In this document: positions 8,781-17,132 of the stretch, in pieces
Layout: every line of letters begins with the position of its first letter
Numbering within the stretch: position 1 is the first letter of the stretch
From: an uncultured Acidobacteriota bacterium
Lineage (GTDB): Bacteria; Acidobacteriota; Terriglobia; Terriglobales; Acidobacteriaceae
Direction: 5' to 3'
Assembly: GCA_903873705.1 (NCBI GenBank)
Contig: CAIQPK010000058.1
Coordinates: 1 to 51,989, forward strand
Length of the DNA: 51,989 nt
Notes under the pieces: generated by a model
The model's input: the letters and a program-made list of their open reading frames with translations, nothing else
What the model was told of the DNA's origin: nothing
Databases searched by the model: none
Program-made: the position numbers and the translations under genes

Positions 8781-9797
8781 ATGGCAGTAATACGCGATGT
8801 AATGCCCAACTTTGATCTTGTCCAGCCTGCCTCCCTCGCGGATGCACGCAAGCTGCTGGACTCCGATCCGGATAACGTTTGGCTCATGGCTGGCGGTCTG
8901 GATAGCTTCGACTGGCTCAAGGACCGTATCCGCAAGCCCAAAACCGTAGTTGACCTCACCGGCATCGACGAAATGCGCGGCGTCCGCGCCTGGAATGACG
9001 GCATCGAGATCGGTCCCCTCACCACGCTCACTGACGTCGTCAACGATCCCATGGTGAAGGCCAAGTACAGCATCCTCTCGCAGGCTGCCGAACTCGTCGC
9101 CTCGCCCCAGATCCGCAACCAGGGCACCATCGGCGGCAACGTCTCCCAGGATACCCGCTGCTGGTACTACCGCAGTGGCTGGCCCTGCTACCGTGCCGGC
9201 GGCAACCTCTGCTACGCCGACACCCCGGTGGGACGCAACCGCGAGCACGCCATCCTCGACGCCCAGCGTTGCGTCGCTGTCAGCCCGTCCGACAGCGCCC
9301 CGGCACTGATCGCACTCGACGCCAAGTTCGTCATCAGCACTAAAAACGGTGAGAAGACCATCGATGCCCAGGATTACTTCCTCGGACCCGCGATCGACAT
9401 CACCCACATGACGATCCTGAAGCCGGGCGACATCCTCACCGCCATTCGCATCCCCGGCACCTGGGCCAACAGCAAGTTCTACTTCGAGAAGATACGTGAC
9501 CGCAACGTCTGGGACTTCCCGCTCATGAACATTGCTGCCGCCATGAAGATGTCCGGCAACACCATCACCGACGCCCGCATGGCCGTCGCCGGTGCCGCCG
9601 CCCGTCCCTGGCGCCTCACCGACGTCGAAGCCCAGATCAAGGGCAAGACCGCCGATGAAGCCACCGGTAAGGCCGCCGGCGAGCTCGCCGTCAAAGATGC
9701 TGTACCGCTGCAGTTCAACGCGTACAAAATTCCGTTGATGAAGAACCTGGTCAAGCGCGCCATCTCGGGCGTGCAGGAGGCAACATGGGAAGCATAG
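8781..9797 (+). CDS. Molybdenum hydroxylase, FAD subunit with extra Cys motif
   Basis: A 338-residue CoxM/PaoB-type flavoprotein. FAD-binding signatures are AGGLDSFDWLKD near 38-48 and IRNQGTIGGNVSQ at 111-123; the C-terminal CO-dehydrogenase-flavoprotein domain follows from about 220. Four cysteines (127, 136, 144, 164) lie in a 40-residue insert, CWYYRSGWPCY...NLC...QRC. The insert resembles the one that holds an additional [4Fe-4S] cluster in E. coli PaoB and in the beta subunit of 4-hydroxybenzoyl-CoA reductase. Such a cluster would help carry electrons to the neighbouring cytochrome b. The gene starts 18 bases after the Mo subunit and overlaps the cytochrome gene by 13 bases. Confidence 0.92.
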   Translation: MAVIRDVMPNFDLVQPASLADARKLLDSDPDNVWLMAGGLDSFDWLKDRIRKPKTVVDLTGIDEMRGVRAWNDGIEIGPLTTLTDVVNDPMVKAKYSILSQAAELVASPQIRNQGTIGGNVSQDTRCWYYRSGWPCYRAGGNLCYADTPVGRNREHAILDAQRCVAVSPSDSAPALIALDAKFVISTKNGEKTIDAQDYFLGPAIDITHMTILKPGDILTAIRIPGTWANSKFYFEKIRDRNVWDFPLMNIAAAMKMSGNTITDARMAVAGAAARPWRLTDVEAQIKGKTADEATGKAAGELAVKDAVPLQFNAYKIPLMKNLVKRAISGVQEATWEA

Positions 9798-10651
9798 TCG
9801 AGTGGGCAACAAATCCATGGGGCCAGAGCGTCCCCATCCACATTGGCTGGGTCATGATCTGGGTGTGCGCCTTCTCGGCCATCGCCTTCGCCGTGGTGCA
9901 CGCCCTGTACCTCGCCGTCTTCGGCAAGCCCAAGGTCTTCGCCGTCAACGACACCCCGGAAATGGTCAACTCCATCCCTGAAAAGGTGGTTCGTCACGGC
10001 GCCGTTGCTCGTGCTTTCCACTGGATCATGGCCACCTCCATGTTCACCCTCCTCTTCACCGCCTTCCTTCCCAAGGTCGGCGTCAAGTTCGACTGGGTCA
10101 CCTACCACTGGATCGCAGGACTCGTCTTCACGGCGTCCATCATCTTCCACATCATCCACGCGTCGTTCTTCCTCGACTTCTGGGCGATCTGGCCTGACCG
10201 TACCGACGTACGCGACGCTTTCCGCCGTATGCAGCGCTTCTTCGGCAAGCCCGCTCCCCTGCCGGCGCGCTTCTCCAAATACCCGCTGGAAAACAAGCTC
10301 TACCACAGCACCATCCTGATCACCGGCCTCACCGCGATCTTCACCGGCCTGTTCATGATGAAGCGCGTCAACACCCACAACATCTTCACCCGCAACCCCT
10401 ATCTCTTCGGCGACATGACCTGGGGCCTGATGTACGTCATGCACGGCCTGGTCGGCGTCTCGCTCATCGCGCTGGTCTTCGTACACGTTTACTTCGGCAT
10501 CCGTCCGGAAAAGCGCGAGATCACCCGCACCATGATTCAGGGCTGGATGCACAAGGAGTTCTTCCTTGAAGAGCACGATCCCGCTCGCTGGCGTCCCGGC
10601 AAGGACACCGATACTCCCCTGACTCCTCCTTCGGAAGTGCCAGGTGATTAG
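9785..10651 (+). CDS. Cytochrome b subunit (FdnI/cytochrome b561-like)
   Basis: A 288-residue membrane protein with five hydrophobic segments: near 20-45, the 75-95 region, 105-135, 175-195 and 215-240. Histidines in or next to spans (YHWIAGL, IFHIIHASF, MHGLVGV, VFVHVYFG) are suitable as heme b ligands. It resembles the gamma subunit of formate dehydrogenase, a quinone-reducing membrane anchor. In this operon it would accept electrons from the exported hydroxylase and reduce quinone, which replaces the usual soluble acceptor. Translation overlaps both neighbours: 13 bases with the FAD gene and 8 with the next gene. Confidence 0.88.
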   Translation: MGSIVEWATNPWGQSVPIHIGWVMIWVCAFSAIAFAVVHALYLAVFGKPKVFAVNDTPEMVNSIPEKVVRHGAVARAFHWIMATSMFTLLFTAFLPKVGVKFDWVTYHWIAGLVFTASIIFHIIHASFFLDFWAIWPDRTDVRDAFRRMQRFFGKPAPLPARFSKYPLENKLYHSTILITGLTAIFTGLFMMKRVNTHNIFTRNPYLFGDMTWGLMYVMHGLVGVSLIALVFVHVYFGIRPEKREITRTMIQGWMHKEFFLEEHDPARWRPGKDTDTPLTPPSEVPGD

Positions 10652-11042
10652 TCAGACCGACACACTCGAAGAGTGCTACGAATACATGCTGTCCTTCGCC
10701 GCTCGTGGGCTGTCCGCTGAACCGGGCAGCCAGCGGGACGGCGAAGTGCGCGGCTACCTCAGCCGTGCCGTGGATGCCCTCCGTTCACTGGGCCCCGCTT
10801 GCGCCGACCTCATCACTGAAGCCGGCCTCCAACCCGCAGCCACCTACAAGGCCTTCTTCGATGTCCTCATGGACGACGCCAACCGCGCCGCCACGGCCAT
10901 CGACATCGTCCTGGTGCAAGCCATCATGACGCCCCAGCTGCTCGACAACCTCAACGCCTGCATGCACCTTCGCGCGCTGCTCACCGACCTCTTCCTGGTC
11001 ACCGAGATCCTCAAGCCGCACGAGTCCCCCGTCACCCAGTAA
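10644..11042 (+). CDS. Uncharacterised helical protein in the Mo-hydroxylase operon
   Basis: I do not recognise this 132-residue protein. It starts with GTG inside the last codons of the cytochrome gene. No signal peptide, membrane span or metal-binding cluster is visible; the sequence reads as largely alpha-helical (ADLITEAGLQPAATYKAFFD, then IDIVLVQAIMTPQLLDNL, then LRALLTDLFLVTEIL). It lies between the cytochrome b and an IscU-like gene, so a cytoplasmic assembly or chaperone role for the Fe-S or Mo enzyme is the natural guess, similar in position to TorD/NarJ-type chaperones. It is much shorter than those and I see no motif of theirs. Confidence 0.75.
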   Translation: MISQTDTLEECYEYMLSFAARGLSAEPGSQRDGEVRGYLSRAVDALRSLGPACADLITEAGLQPAATYKAFFDVLMDDANRAATAIDIVLVQAIMTPQLLDNLNACMHLRALLTDLFLVTEILKPHESPVTQ

Positions 11043-11051
11043 GATCGCTTC

Positions 11052-11420
11052 ATGTACACGGCCCAGATCCGCGATCACTTCGACAACCCCCGTAACCCGG
11101 GGGAAGTCCCTGACGCGGATGCTTCCGTCATGTTCGATAACCCCGGCTGCGGCGACGTCCTCCAGCTCACCCTCAAGCTCTCCAGCGGCCGCATCGAAGA
11201 CATCCGTTTCCGTGCCCAGGGCTGCGTCTCGCTGCTCGTCTGCGGCTCCGCCCTCACCGAGCTGGCCCTCGGCCAGACCATCCCCGCCGCCCGAGCACTC
11301 CGCACCACTCAAATAGCCGACGCCCTCGGCAAGCTCCCCCCCGGCGGTTCACACGCCAGCCAGCTCGCCATCAAGGCCCTCACCGCCGCCCTCGACCAGG
11401 CCGAACGCAAGATCCGCTAG
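11052..11420 (+). CDS. IscU/NifU-like Fe-S scaffold protein lacking the third cysteine
   Basis: A 122-residue NifU N-terminal-domain protein. The first ligand region is intact (NPGCGD, Cys33 and Asp35) and so is the second (AQGC, Cys58). The segment that normally carries the third ligand (K-x-HC-S-x-LA) reads GGSHASQLA, with Ala102 in place of Cys. An additional Cys64 occurs in LLVCGSALTE. The family assembles [2Fe-2S] clusters for transfer to target proteins. Placement nine bases after the previous gene suggests it serves the Fe-S subunits of this enzyme, or that it has become a non-scaffold accessory. It is the last gene of the operon, facing mobA. Confidence 0.85.
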   Translation: MYTAQIRDHFDNPRNPGEVPDADASVMFDNPGCGDVLQLTLKLSSGRIEDIRFRAQGCVSLLVCGSALTELALGQTIPAARALRTTQIADALGKLPPGGSHASQLAIKALTAALDQAERKIR

Positions 11421-11534
11421 CCCGGGGCCTCGAACCTCCAGCCTCTGATCCCTCATTCCTACCGAGCGTCCCCTTTGAGCTCACACCAACTAAGCTCTGC
11501 ACGTCCTCCGGAACGCCGCTTCCCTTACAAGAAT

Positions 11535-11577
11535 GTCATCTCGACCGAAGCGCAGCGCAGCGGAGAGATCCCCGCAT
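11535..11577. repeat. GTCATCTCGACC-type intergenic repeat
   Basis: This short element begins GTCATCTCGACCGAAGCG and continues with GCAGCGGAGAGATCCCC. It lies in the convergent gap between the IscU-like gene and mobA. A second copy with the same order of motifs is at 35203-35241. It belongs to the same style of dispersed palindromic repeats as the elements at 18533 and 38851. Confidence 0.7.
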
Positions 11578-11614
11578 TTCGCTGGGCCTGCCGCAAATTC
11601 CCACTGCACCGACC

Positions 11615-12271
11615 CTACGAAGTCGACGCCGCGCTAACCGCCGCACACAACGCCGCAAACTCCTCCGGCGTATTGGCATTCACCCCCACCATCGCATCAT
11701 CCACGTCGAGATAAACCATGCGCGCCTCATGCGCATTCCGCACCGCCTTGGCATTCCCCTCCGCCGGCGCCGCCAGAAAAGCCTCAATCAGCTCCCGCCG
11801 AGCCAGCAGCGGATGCCCCCGCTTCTCCCCCATCCGCGGAGCCACACCCCACTCCCCACCACCCTCACCAAACCGCCCCACCAACGCCGACAAAGACGAC
11901 TCCCGCAGCGGTGGCCCATCCACCGGGCAAATCATCGCCGACGAAAACCCACGCGCCACCACTTCCCGCAGCCCCACCCTTAGCGAGCTGAACTGCCCCT
12001 CATCGGGCCGCAAATTCTCAACTGAGATCGCCCCCGCCTCCGCAATCACCGGAGCCAGCAGGCCGGTGTTCCGGCCCACCACCACCAGAACCTCGTCCGT
12101 AAATGGCTGCAGCGACCGAATCAACGCCCCCAGCAGCGTCCCCTCACCACCCGGCGGCCACGGCAGCAGCGGCTTCTGCGTCCCCATCCGGCTCGACTCA
12201 CCCGCCGACAGGATCACCCCACACAATCCAGCAACCCGCCGCTCAGCGCCCACGCTCAGCCCGTCGTACAA
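11615..12271 (-). CDS. MobA-like nucleotidyltransferase (molybdenum cofactor cytidylyltransferase type)
   Basis: A 218-residue protein whose N-terminal LSAGESSRMGTQKPLLP (about 21-37) is the nucleotide-binding signature of MobA/MocA transferases. VDGPPLRESS near 115-125 matches the metal-binding segment that follows. It would attach CMP (or GMP) to Mo-pterin before insertion into the hydroxylase. The start (TTG at 12271) overlaps the end of xdhC by 16 bases; a GTG at codon 7 is an alternative. The gene is convergent with the hydroxylase operon, so this is a maturation pair facing its target operon. Which nucleotide is used cannot be fixed by reading, though MCD is usual for this enzyme family. 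Confidence 0.88.
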   Translation of the reverse strand: MYDGLSVGAERRVAGLCGVILSAGESSRMGTQKPLLPWPPGGEGTLLGALIRSLQPFTDEVLVVVGRNTGLLAPVIAEAGAISVENLRPDEGQFSSLRVGLREVVARGFSSAMICPVDGPPLRESSLSALVGRFGEGGGEWGVAPRMGEKRGHPLLARRELIEAFLAAPAEGNAKAVRNAHEARMVYLDVDDAMVGVNANTPEEFAALCAAVSAASTS

Positions 12272-13176
12272 GCTTCATCATCAGCCTGAGCAGCATCTGG
12301 TTCAGCCTCAACCGCGGCCGCCTTCAAGTGCCGGCCGCTATGGAACCAGCTCATATGCGGCAGCTCGCGCTCCACATTCCGCCGAATCGCAATCAGCTGC
12401 GCCAGGATCGAAATCGCAATCTCTTCCGGAGTAATCGCCCCAATATCAAGCCCAATCGGCGAGTGCACCCGGTCAAACAGCTCCGCCTTCGCACCCTCAC
12501 CCGTCAGTTCGCGGAAGATCTCAATCGCCTTCCGCTTCGATCCCACCATCCCGATATACCGTGCCCGCGTCTCCACCGCCCAGCGCAGAATGTGCATGTC
12601 GTCATGGTGGCCGCGCGTCACAATCACGATGTAAGTAAAGTCATTCACCTGCAGCGTAGGAAACACCGTCGCAAACTCACCCGCAATCACCTTGGTGGGC
12701 GCCGGGTAGCGTTCCGCGTTCGCATACATCTCACGATCGTCAATCACGGTCGTCTCAAAACCCGCGCTGTTAGCCACTTTCGAGAGGCTATAAGCAATAT
12801 GCCCCGCGCCAAAAATCAGCAGGTTCGACGCCGGCAAAATCGGCTCAATAAAAATATCCAGCGACCCGCCGCAGATCAGCCCGGTGTCATACTTCGGACT
12901 CTCATTCAGGTCGAAGCTCAGGGTCGTCGGCTTCTCGCTCACCATCACATCCTGCGCCGCCTGCCAAACCTCGGCCTCAACGCACCCCCCGCCAATGGTC
13001 CCCACAATCGACCCATCATCCCGCACCAGCATCTTCGCCGTCTGGAACGAAGGCACCGACCCACGCACGGAAACAATCGTAGCCACGCACCCGCGCCGGC
13101 CTTCCTTACGCAACTTCACAATCTCGTCGTAGATATCCACAGCACCATTATTGGCGTCGCAAACAACACAAGTCAA
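12256..13176 (-). CDS. XdhC/CoxI family Mo-hydroxylase maturation protein
   Basis: The N-terminal XdhC/CoxI domain (about 12-85) includes VSVRGSVP and VGTIGGGCVEAEV. The C-terminal Rossmann-like XdhC domain begins at LLIFGAGHIAYSL near 140 and includes VTRGHHDD and MVGSKRK. These proteins bind the Mo cofactor, promote its sulfuration and insert it into the matching hydroxylase (PaoD and XdhC are characterised relatives). At 306 residues it has normal length. The start is a TTG at 13176 and remains uncertain. It is upstream of and overlaps mobA, so cofactor synthesis and insertion are co-expressed. Confidence 0.9.
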   Translation of the reverse strand: MTCVVCDANNGAVDIYDEIVKLRKEGRRGCVATIVSVRGSVPSFQTAKMLVRDDGSIVGTIGGGCVEAEVWQAAQDVMVSEKPTTLSFDLNESPKYDTGLICGGSLDIFIEPILPASNLLIFGAGHIAYSLSKVANSAGFETTVIDDREMYANAERYPAPTKVIAGEFATVFPTLQVNDFTYIVIVTRGHHDDMHILRWAVETRARYIGMVGSKRKAIEIFRELTGEGAKAELFDRVHSPIGLDIGAITPEEIAISILAQLIAIRRNVERELPHMSWFHSGRHLKAAAVEAEPDAAQADDEACTTG

Positions 13177-13278
13177 TCCATCATCCAGCGTAGGCTTTCA
13201 CTTTGAAGTGCAGGCCCGAACTCCCCGAAGAGCTGACTTTCTCGGATCGGCCAGAATTCCCGTCTATGATAATCCGTC

Positions 13279-14088
13279 ATGATCTCTTTCCCGATTCCAA
13301 TGCGACGCTTGCTCATGTCTCTAGTGCTTCTGCTTGCAGTCCCTGCGTGGGCCAGGGATGTGCCCTTTCAAGTGATCAATTGGCCGGCCGCTAATCCCAC
13401 TCTGCGCTTCACCTTCGGCAAGCCAAAACAGCTTGACAGTATGCAGGACAAAACGCGCGTCTATGTCATGGATACTTTGGCGGAGAACCTGTCACCCAGG
13501 CTAATTTCTTCGGCGCAATTTTCTGTCTACCTCTTTGACAAAAGCAAGGTGCGCGTCTCCGAAGATGTCATTACGCTGAACAATCTGGGACCTGGCGAAT
13601 CGGTGAAGCTCCAGCTCACACTCACGGCATCAGGGGTTCCGGTATCCCTCTCCATTCGAGACACAGCGCAAATCCCGAGGGTCGTTTCACTGACGGTGAA
13701 TTCGACTCCCCAGGGTGCCACGCTCAAACTTGACGGGACCGAAACCGGCACCACTCCGCGGGTCATTAACGTGGGCGTCGGCAAGCACATTCTGACGTTT
13801 CTCAAAGAAGGATTTACGGCGGGTAACTACCCCTTGGAAATTAGCTCGCAAGATGTTTCTGGCGGCTCCGTAAGCTATGAACTAGGAGCTTCCGCACTGG
13901 ATTCGATTGAATTGCGGGATGGCAGTGTACTAACCGGCGACCTGCTGTCTATCTCAGGAATGGATGTGGAGATTCGCGTAGGCGGCAGCATCCAACACTT
14001 CGACCGCAACAAGATCAAGCGCGTGTTGCTCGTTCAGCGCGACCCGCCAACGCCCAACCTTCCCCCGGCAGCTATGCCGAAACCATAG
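13279..14088 (+). CDS. Secreted PEGA-domain protein
   Basis: A 269-residue protein with a signal peptide (about 8-26, RRLLMSLVLLLAVPAWA). A PEGA domain occupies about 135-195: VSLTVNSTPQGATLKLDGTE, then TTPRVINVGVGKHILTFLKEGF. A short C-terminal strand-rich part (LDSIELRDGSVLTGDLLSI) follows, then a Pro-rich end. PEGA domains occur in surface proteins and are thought to bind or pack against cell-surface material. Base composition is clearly less GC-rich, with more balanced third positions than the adjacent genes, which could mean a different origin or lower selection. It is divergent from xdhC across about 100 bases. Confidence 0.8.
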   Translation: MISFPIPMRRLLMSLVLLLAVPAWARDVPFQVINWPAANPTLRFTFGKPKQLDSMQDKTRVYVMDTLAENLSPRLISSAQFSVYLFDKSKVRVSEDVITLNNLGPGESVKLQLTLTASGVPVSLSIRDTAQIPRVVSLTVNSTPQGATLKLDGTETGTTPRVINVGVGKHILTFLKEGFTAGNYPLEISSQDVSGGSVSYELGASALDSIELRDGSVLTGDLLSISGMDVEIRVGGSIQHFDRNKIKRVLLVQRDPPTPNLPPAAMPKP

Positions 14089-14158
14089 GGCCCGCACTAT
14101 CCCAGGTAATTTAATTGATGCTTTTCTTTGCGGGATGGGTCATCATCAGCGGCCCCAC

Positions 14159-16186
14159 TTAGCGATCACCCAGGCGCCAGGTAACCTGCAGGCGCAGACT
14201 CCGTCCATCCTGTCGAATCGAATCCTGCTGCAGCGCTCCGGAGGCCGGATCGGAATAGGCCTTATTGAGCAGGTTGTAAGCGCCAGCCGAAACGTCCAAA
14301 TGTCGGCCAATATTCCGGCCAAGTAGGGTCGCATCGACAACCGCAAATGGCGAGACCGAACCGCCCGACAGCGTCTCCAACCGGCTTCGATACTGGGCGT
14401 CGACACTCGCGGTCAAATGCGTTCCCGGAAAGCGCTGAGAGACGGTCACCTTCGCGAGCGAGCGTGGAGAGCTGCTCAGGAATTGGTGCGTGTCACTGTC
14501 TTTCGTTTCCTGAAACTCATAACTGGCTACCCAATCCGGCCCGCCGACGAGTTGGCCGCGCAGTTCCACTTCGGTGCCGTCAGACCCAACCTGCTGAAGA
14601 TTGCGGTAGATCAGTGACTGATCGTCCTGCCCAATCTGCGTGATGAGCCCCGACATGCTGCTATGAAACACCGCTGTCGATAGGAAGAGATGTGCCGGCA
14701 ATTTTTGTTCCCAGACAGCTTCTGAGGTACGGATCTTTTCCGGCTTCAAATTTAGATTGCCAACGTTTGGCGTCACGGCATAGTACATCTCGTAATTATT
14801 AGGAGCCCGAAATGCCTCACCATACATCACCTTGATCGCCACAGTTTCCAACGGCCGATAGATGAGAGCCACTCTAGGATCAATGCTGGCCTGCGTCGTG
14901 CCGTAGTAGTCGTAGCGAAAGCCGCCGTCCAAATGCAACCTCTGCGTCAAGGCAACATCATCCTGCAGGTAAAACGCCGCGACGTACGACTTCCTTCGAT
15001 CGTCGAGCTGCGAAACGTAAGGACTCACGTCAAAAGTAGTCTGATTCTGCCGCAGATTGTCGCGGAATTCCGCCCCGCCCTGGACCCGGTTCCGATGCAC
15101 CTCCCTTGTCACCTGCAGCTCTACTCCCGCCCAGCGGCCGTCACCAAAATCCAGCTCGGGATGGCTGTCCGATGGCACGCTGGACGACGGGTACACGTAA
15201 CTCCCGCGGTAAGCAAAGCGGTCGTAAAAGGCGCGGCCCATTACATCCCAGGCCTTCAGAAACGTGCGCTGATACTGCCCGTCGAGGTACCAGTGGGTAT
15301 CCTTTGTCCTGGTCCCGCTATCGTTGAAGACCGTGCCATACGCTCCCGTGGGAATACCCTTCACGCGTGAACCGAACACCCCGCGAAGCGACACGTCGCG
15401 ATAAGTAATGCTGGCCAGCGCACTCTCGGCCTGCTCGTCGTCCACATGATCTGCATTGCCATCGTTCGTGGACGGGTCGTCGTACTCCGGGTAGAAGAGA
15501 TGGTTATGGCCCTTGCTTCCATAAAAGCTTCCCGAAACCAGGAACTCAACGTTACCCAGCCTCCTGCCGTAACTCACCCTGCCCCGATTGCTGTTGAAAG
15601 ATCCGGTAGAGGACACCACTTCAGCACCGTCCAGATCGCGTCCCTTGCGGACCAGGATATTCACCACGCCAAACAGGGCGTTGCTTCCGTATAGCGACGA
15701 CACCGGTCCGCGGATAATTTCGATGCGATCGATCAGGTCGACGTCAACCGGAAACTCCATCCCGATCATCGCCTCGTCGTAGAGGTTGTCATTCAGCCGA
15801 TGACCGTCGACCAGCAGCAGAATCCGGGTATTGAAGTCGCCGGGACGCGCGAAGCCGCGAACGCCAATGCTGCTGTAATTGCGGTCATTCGTGACATAAA
15901 AGCCGCGCACCGTGCGAAGCACATCCGCCAGGGTGCGATAGCCGTGGTCACGGATGTCTCTGGCCGTAATCAATGTCACCGAGGCCGGCGCGTCATCGAT
16001 GGATTGCAGATGCCGCGACGCGGTATAAACTTCCGCGTGGGCAAGCTGATCGAGAGTCAACTGCGATAAGTCGAACTTCGCATCCTGTCCGAGCGACGCA
16101 CCGGCCTGCGCCGCCCCAAAAATCAGCAGACCCATCCGAACCATCGTCCGCACCGTGGGTCGGCTCATCCCGAAATCATTGTTCAT
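14159..16186 (-). CDS. TonB-dependent receptor (CirA/colicin I receptor-like)
   Basis: About 675 residues from the chosen ATG; the frame is open to a GTG at 16282. A basic N-terminus and hydrophobic stretch (MVRMGLLIFGAAQAGASLGQ) form a signal peptide. The plug domain has SIDDAPASVTLITARDIRDH and RIEIIRGPVSSLYGSNALFG. The rest is a 22-strand-type beta-barrel ending in an aromatic-poor LRLQVTWRLGDR. This is the smaller, siderophore/vitamin-type receptor and not the Oar type seen at 1-645. It probably imports a chelated metal or similar ligand. The start is placed by GAGGGT just upstream of the ATG. Confidence 0.88.
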   Translation of the reverse strand: MNNDFGMSRPTVRTMVRMGLLIFGAAQAGASLGQDAKFDLSQLTLDQLAHAEVYTASRHLQSIDDAPASVTLITARDIRDHGYRTLADVLRTVRGFYVTNDRNYSSIGVRGFARPGDFNTRILLLVDGHRLNDNLYDEAMIGMEFPVDVDLIDRIEIIRGPVSSLYGSNALFGVVNILVRKGRDLDGAEVVSSTGSFNSNRGRVSYGRRLGNVEFLVSGSFYGSKGHNHLFYPEYDDPSTNDGNADHVDDEQAESALASITYRDVSLRGVFGSRVKGIPTGAYGTVFNDSGTRTKDTHWYLDGQYQRTFLKAWDVMGRAFYDRFAYRGSYVYPSSSVPSDSHPELDFGDGRWAGVELQVTREVHRNRVQGGAEFRDNLRQNQTTFDVSPYVSQLDDRRKSYVAAFYLQDDVALTQRLHLDGGFRYDYYGTTQASIDPRVALIYRPLETVAIKVMYGEAFRAPNNYEMYYAVTPNVGNLNLKPEKIRTSEAVWEQKLPAHLFLSTAVFHSSMSGLITQIGQDDQSLIYRNLQQVGSDGTEVELRGQLVGGPDWVASYEFQETKDSDTHQFLSSSPRSLAKVTVSQRFPGTHLTASVDAQYRSRLETLSGGSVSPFAVVDATLLGRNIGRHLDVSAGAYNLLNKAYSDPASGALQQDSIRQDGRSLRLQVTWRLGDR

Positions 16187-16323
16187 GGACACCCTCAGGG
16201 CTACTATCGGCAAGCGATGCCGGCGCATGAGAGTGCATGGCGATTTTCCCGCAACGTAGCAGCACAGGTCAGGGCCCTGCACCGAATTTCAAGCGGAACG
16301 GCTACCCCAGGAGCTCGCCACCG

Positions 16324-17052
16324 CTAGTACCCCTTATAAGCCACATTAAAAACCGGCCGCGGCTGCGCATGCACAAACGCCGCCATCCGCTTCACCCCAT
16401 TCATCCCCGCGCCGTCATTGAACGAGTCCGGCCCCCACAGCGGCGGAAACGTCAGCGGCTTCCCCTCACCATTCGTCCCATGACACCCCGCACACTGCCG
16501 CGCATAAATCCCCTCACCCCGCTTCGCATCCGGCGCCAGGTCCGGCAGCGCAACAAACCCCCGCCCCACAAATTTCTCCGCGCCCGCCCTCGGTTTTGAC
16601 AGCCACTGAATATAGGCCACCAACCCCCGCATCTCACTCCCCTTGTAATCTAGCGGACGCCCATTCTCGCTCCGCACAAAGCACTCCTGTATCCGGTCCT
16701 CCAGCGAAATCACATGCCCCGCCCGCGCGTTGAACTGCGGAAACGACGCCGGCACACCCACCATCGGCGACGCCAGCGGCTGCGTCCCGCCCTCCGCATG
16801 ACAACTCCCGCAACTCAGCTTCCCACCCACAAACTTGCCCGCATACAGCGGCGTCTCATTAAAAATCAGCGCCCCCCGCCGCACCTCCTCATCCGCCTCA
16901 CTCAACTTCGGCGGAGTCCAAGCCCCCCGAACCTTCGCCCCCTCAAAGTAGTCAAAAAAGTTAGCCTTCCGCACCCGCAGCCCCGCCACAATCGCGCCCA
17001 CATACACCAACGCAACCACCCCAGCCACCACGGCAATGCGTCGATTCAGCAA
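16324..17052 (-). CDS. Diheme cytochrome c, thiosulfate dehydrogenase (TsdA)-like
   Basis: 242 residues from a TTG at 17052, chosen because TTGGAGGACGC is an excellent ribosome site; the longer frame starts at 17115. A single N-terminal membrane segment anchors it outside. Heme motifs CGSCH (81-85) and CAGCH (187-191) define two cytochrome domains. Cys124 lies in IQECFVRSENGRPL, which matches the region where TsdA enzymes supply an axial cysteine to the active-site heme. TsdA oxidises two thiosulfates to tetrathionate or does the reverse; SoxA is the nearest alternative. It is divergent from a persulfide dioxygenase-rhodanese fusion across 80 bases, which supports a sulfur role. Confidence 0.75.
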   Translation of the reverse strand: MLNRRIAVVAGVVALVYVGAIVAGLRVRKANFFDYFEGAKVRGAWTPPKLSEADEEVRRGALIFNETPLYAGKFVGGKLSCGSCHAEGGTQPLASPMVGVPASFPQFNARAGHVISLEDRIQECFVRSENGRPLDYKGSEMRGLVAYIQWLSKPRAGAEKFVGRGFVALPDLAPDAKRGEGIYARQCAGCHGTNGEGKPLTFPPLWGPDSFNDGAGMNGVKRMAAFVHAQPRPVFNVAYKGY

Positions 17053-17132
17053 GCGTCCTCCAACCCCCGGCAAGCGGATTGAGCATACACTACAGTGTCG
17101 CGCCCCCATCGTCATCGCGGCGCAAGGAAACC

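Noticed and set aside
8070-9818. 582-codon minus-strand frame across the Mo and FAD subunit genes
   Set aside because: It spans two clear plus-strand enzyme genes and has shadow-type composition with no family match.
12103-13206. Plus-strand frame opposite xdhC
   Set aside because: Arg/His/Pro-rich shadow of a conserved minus-strand gene.
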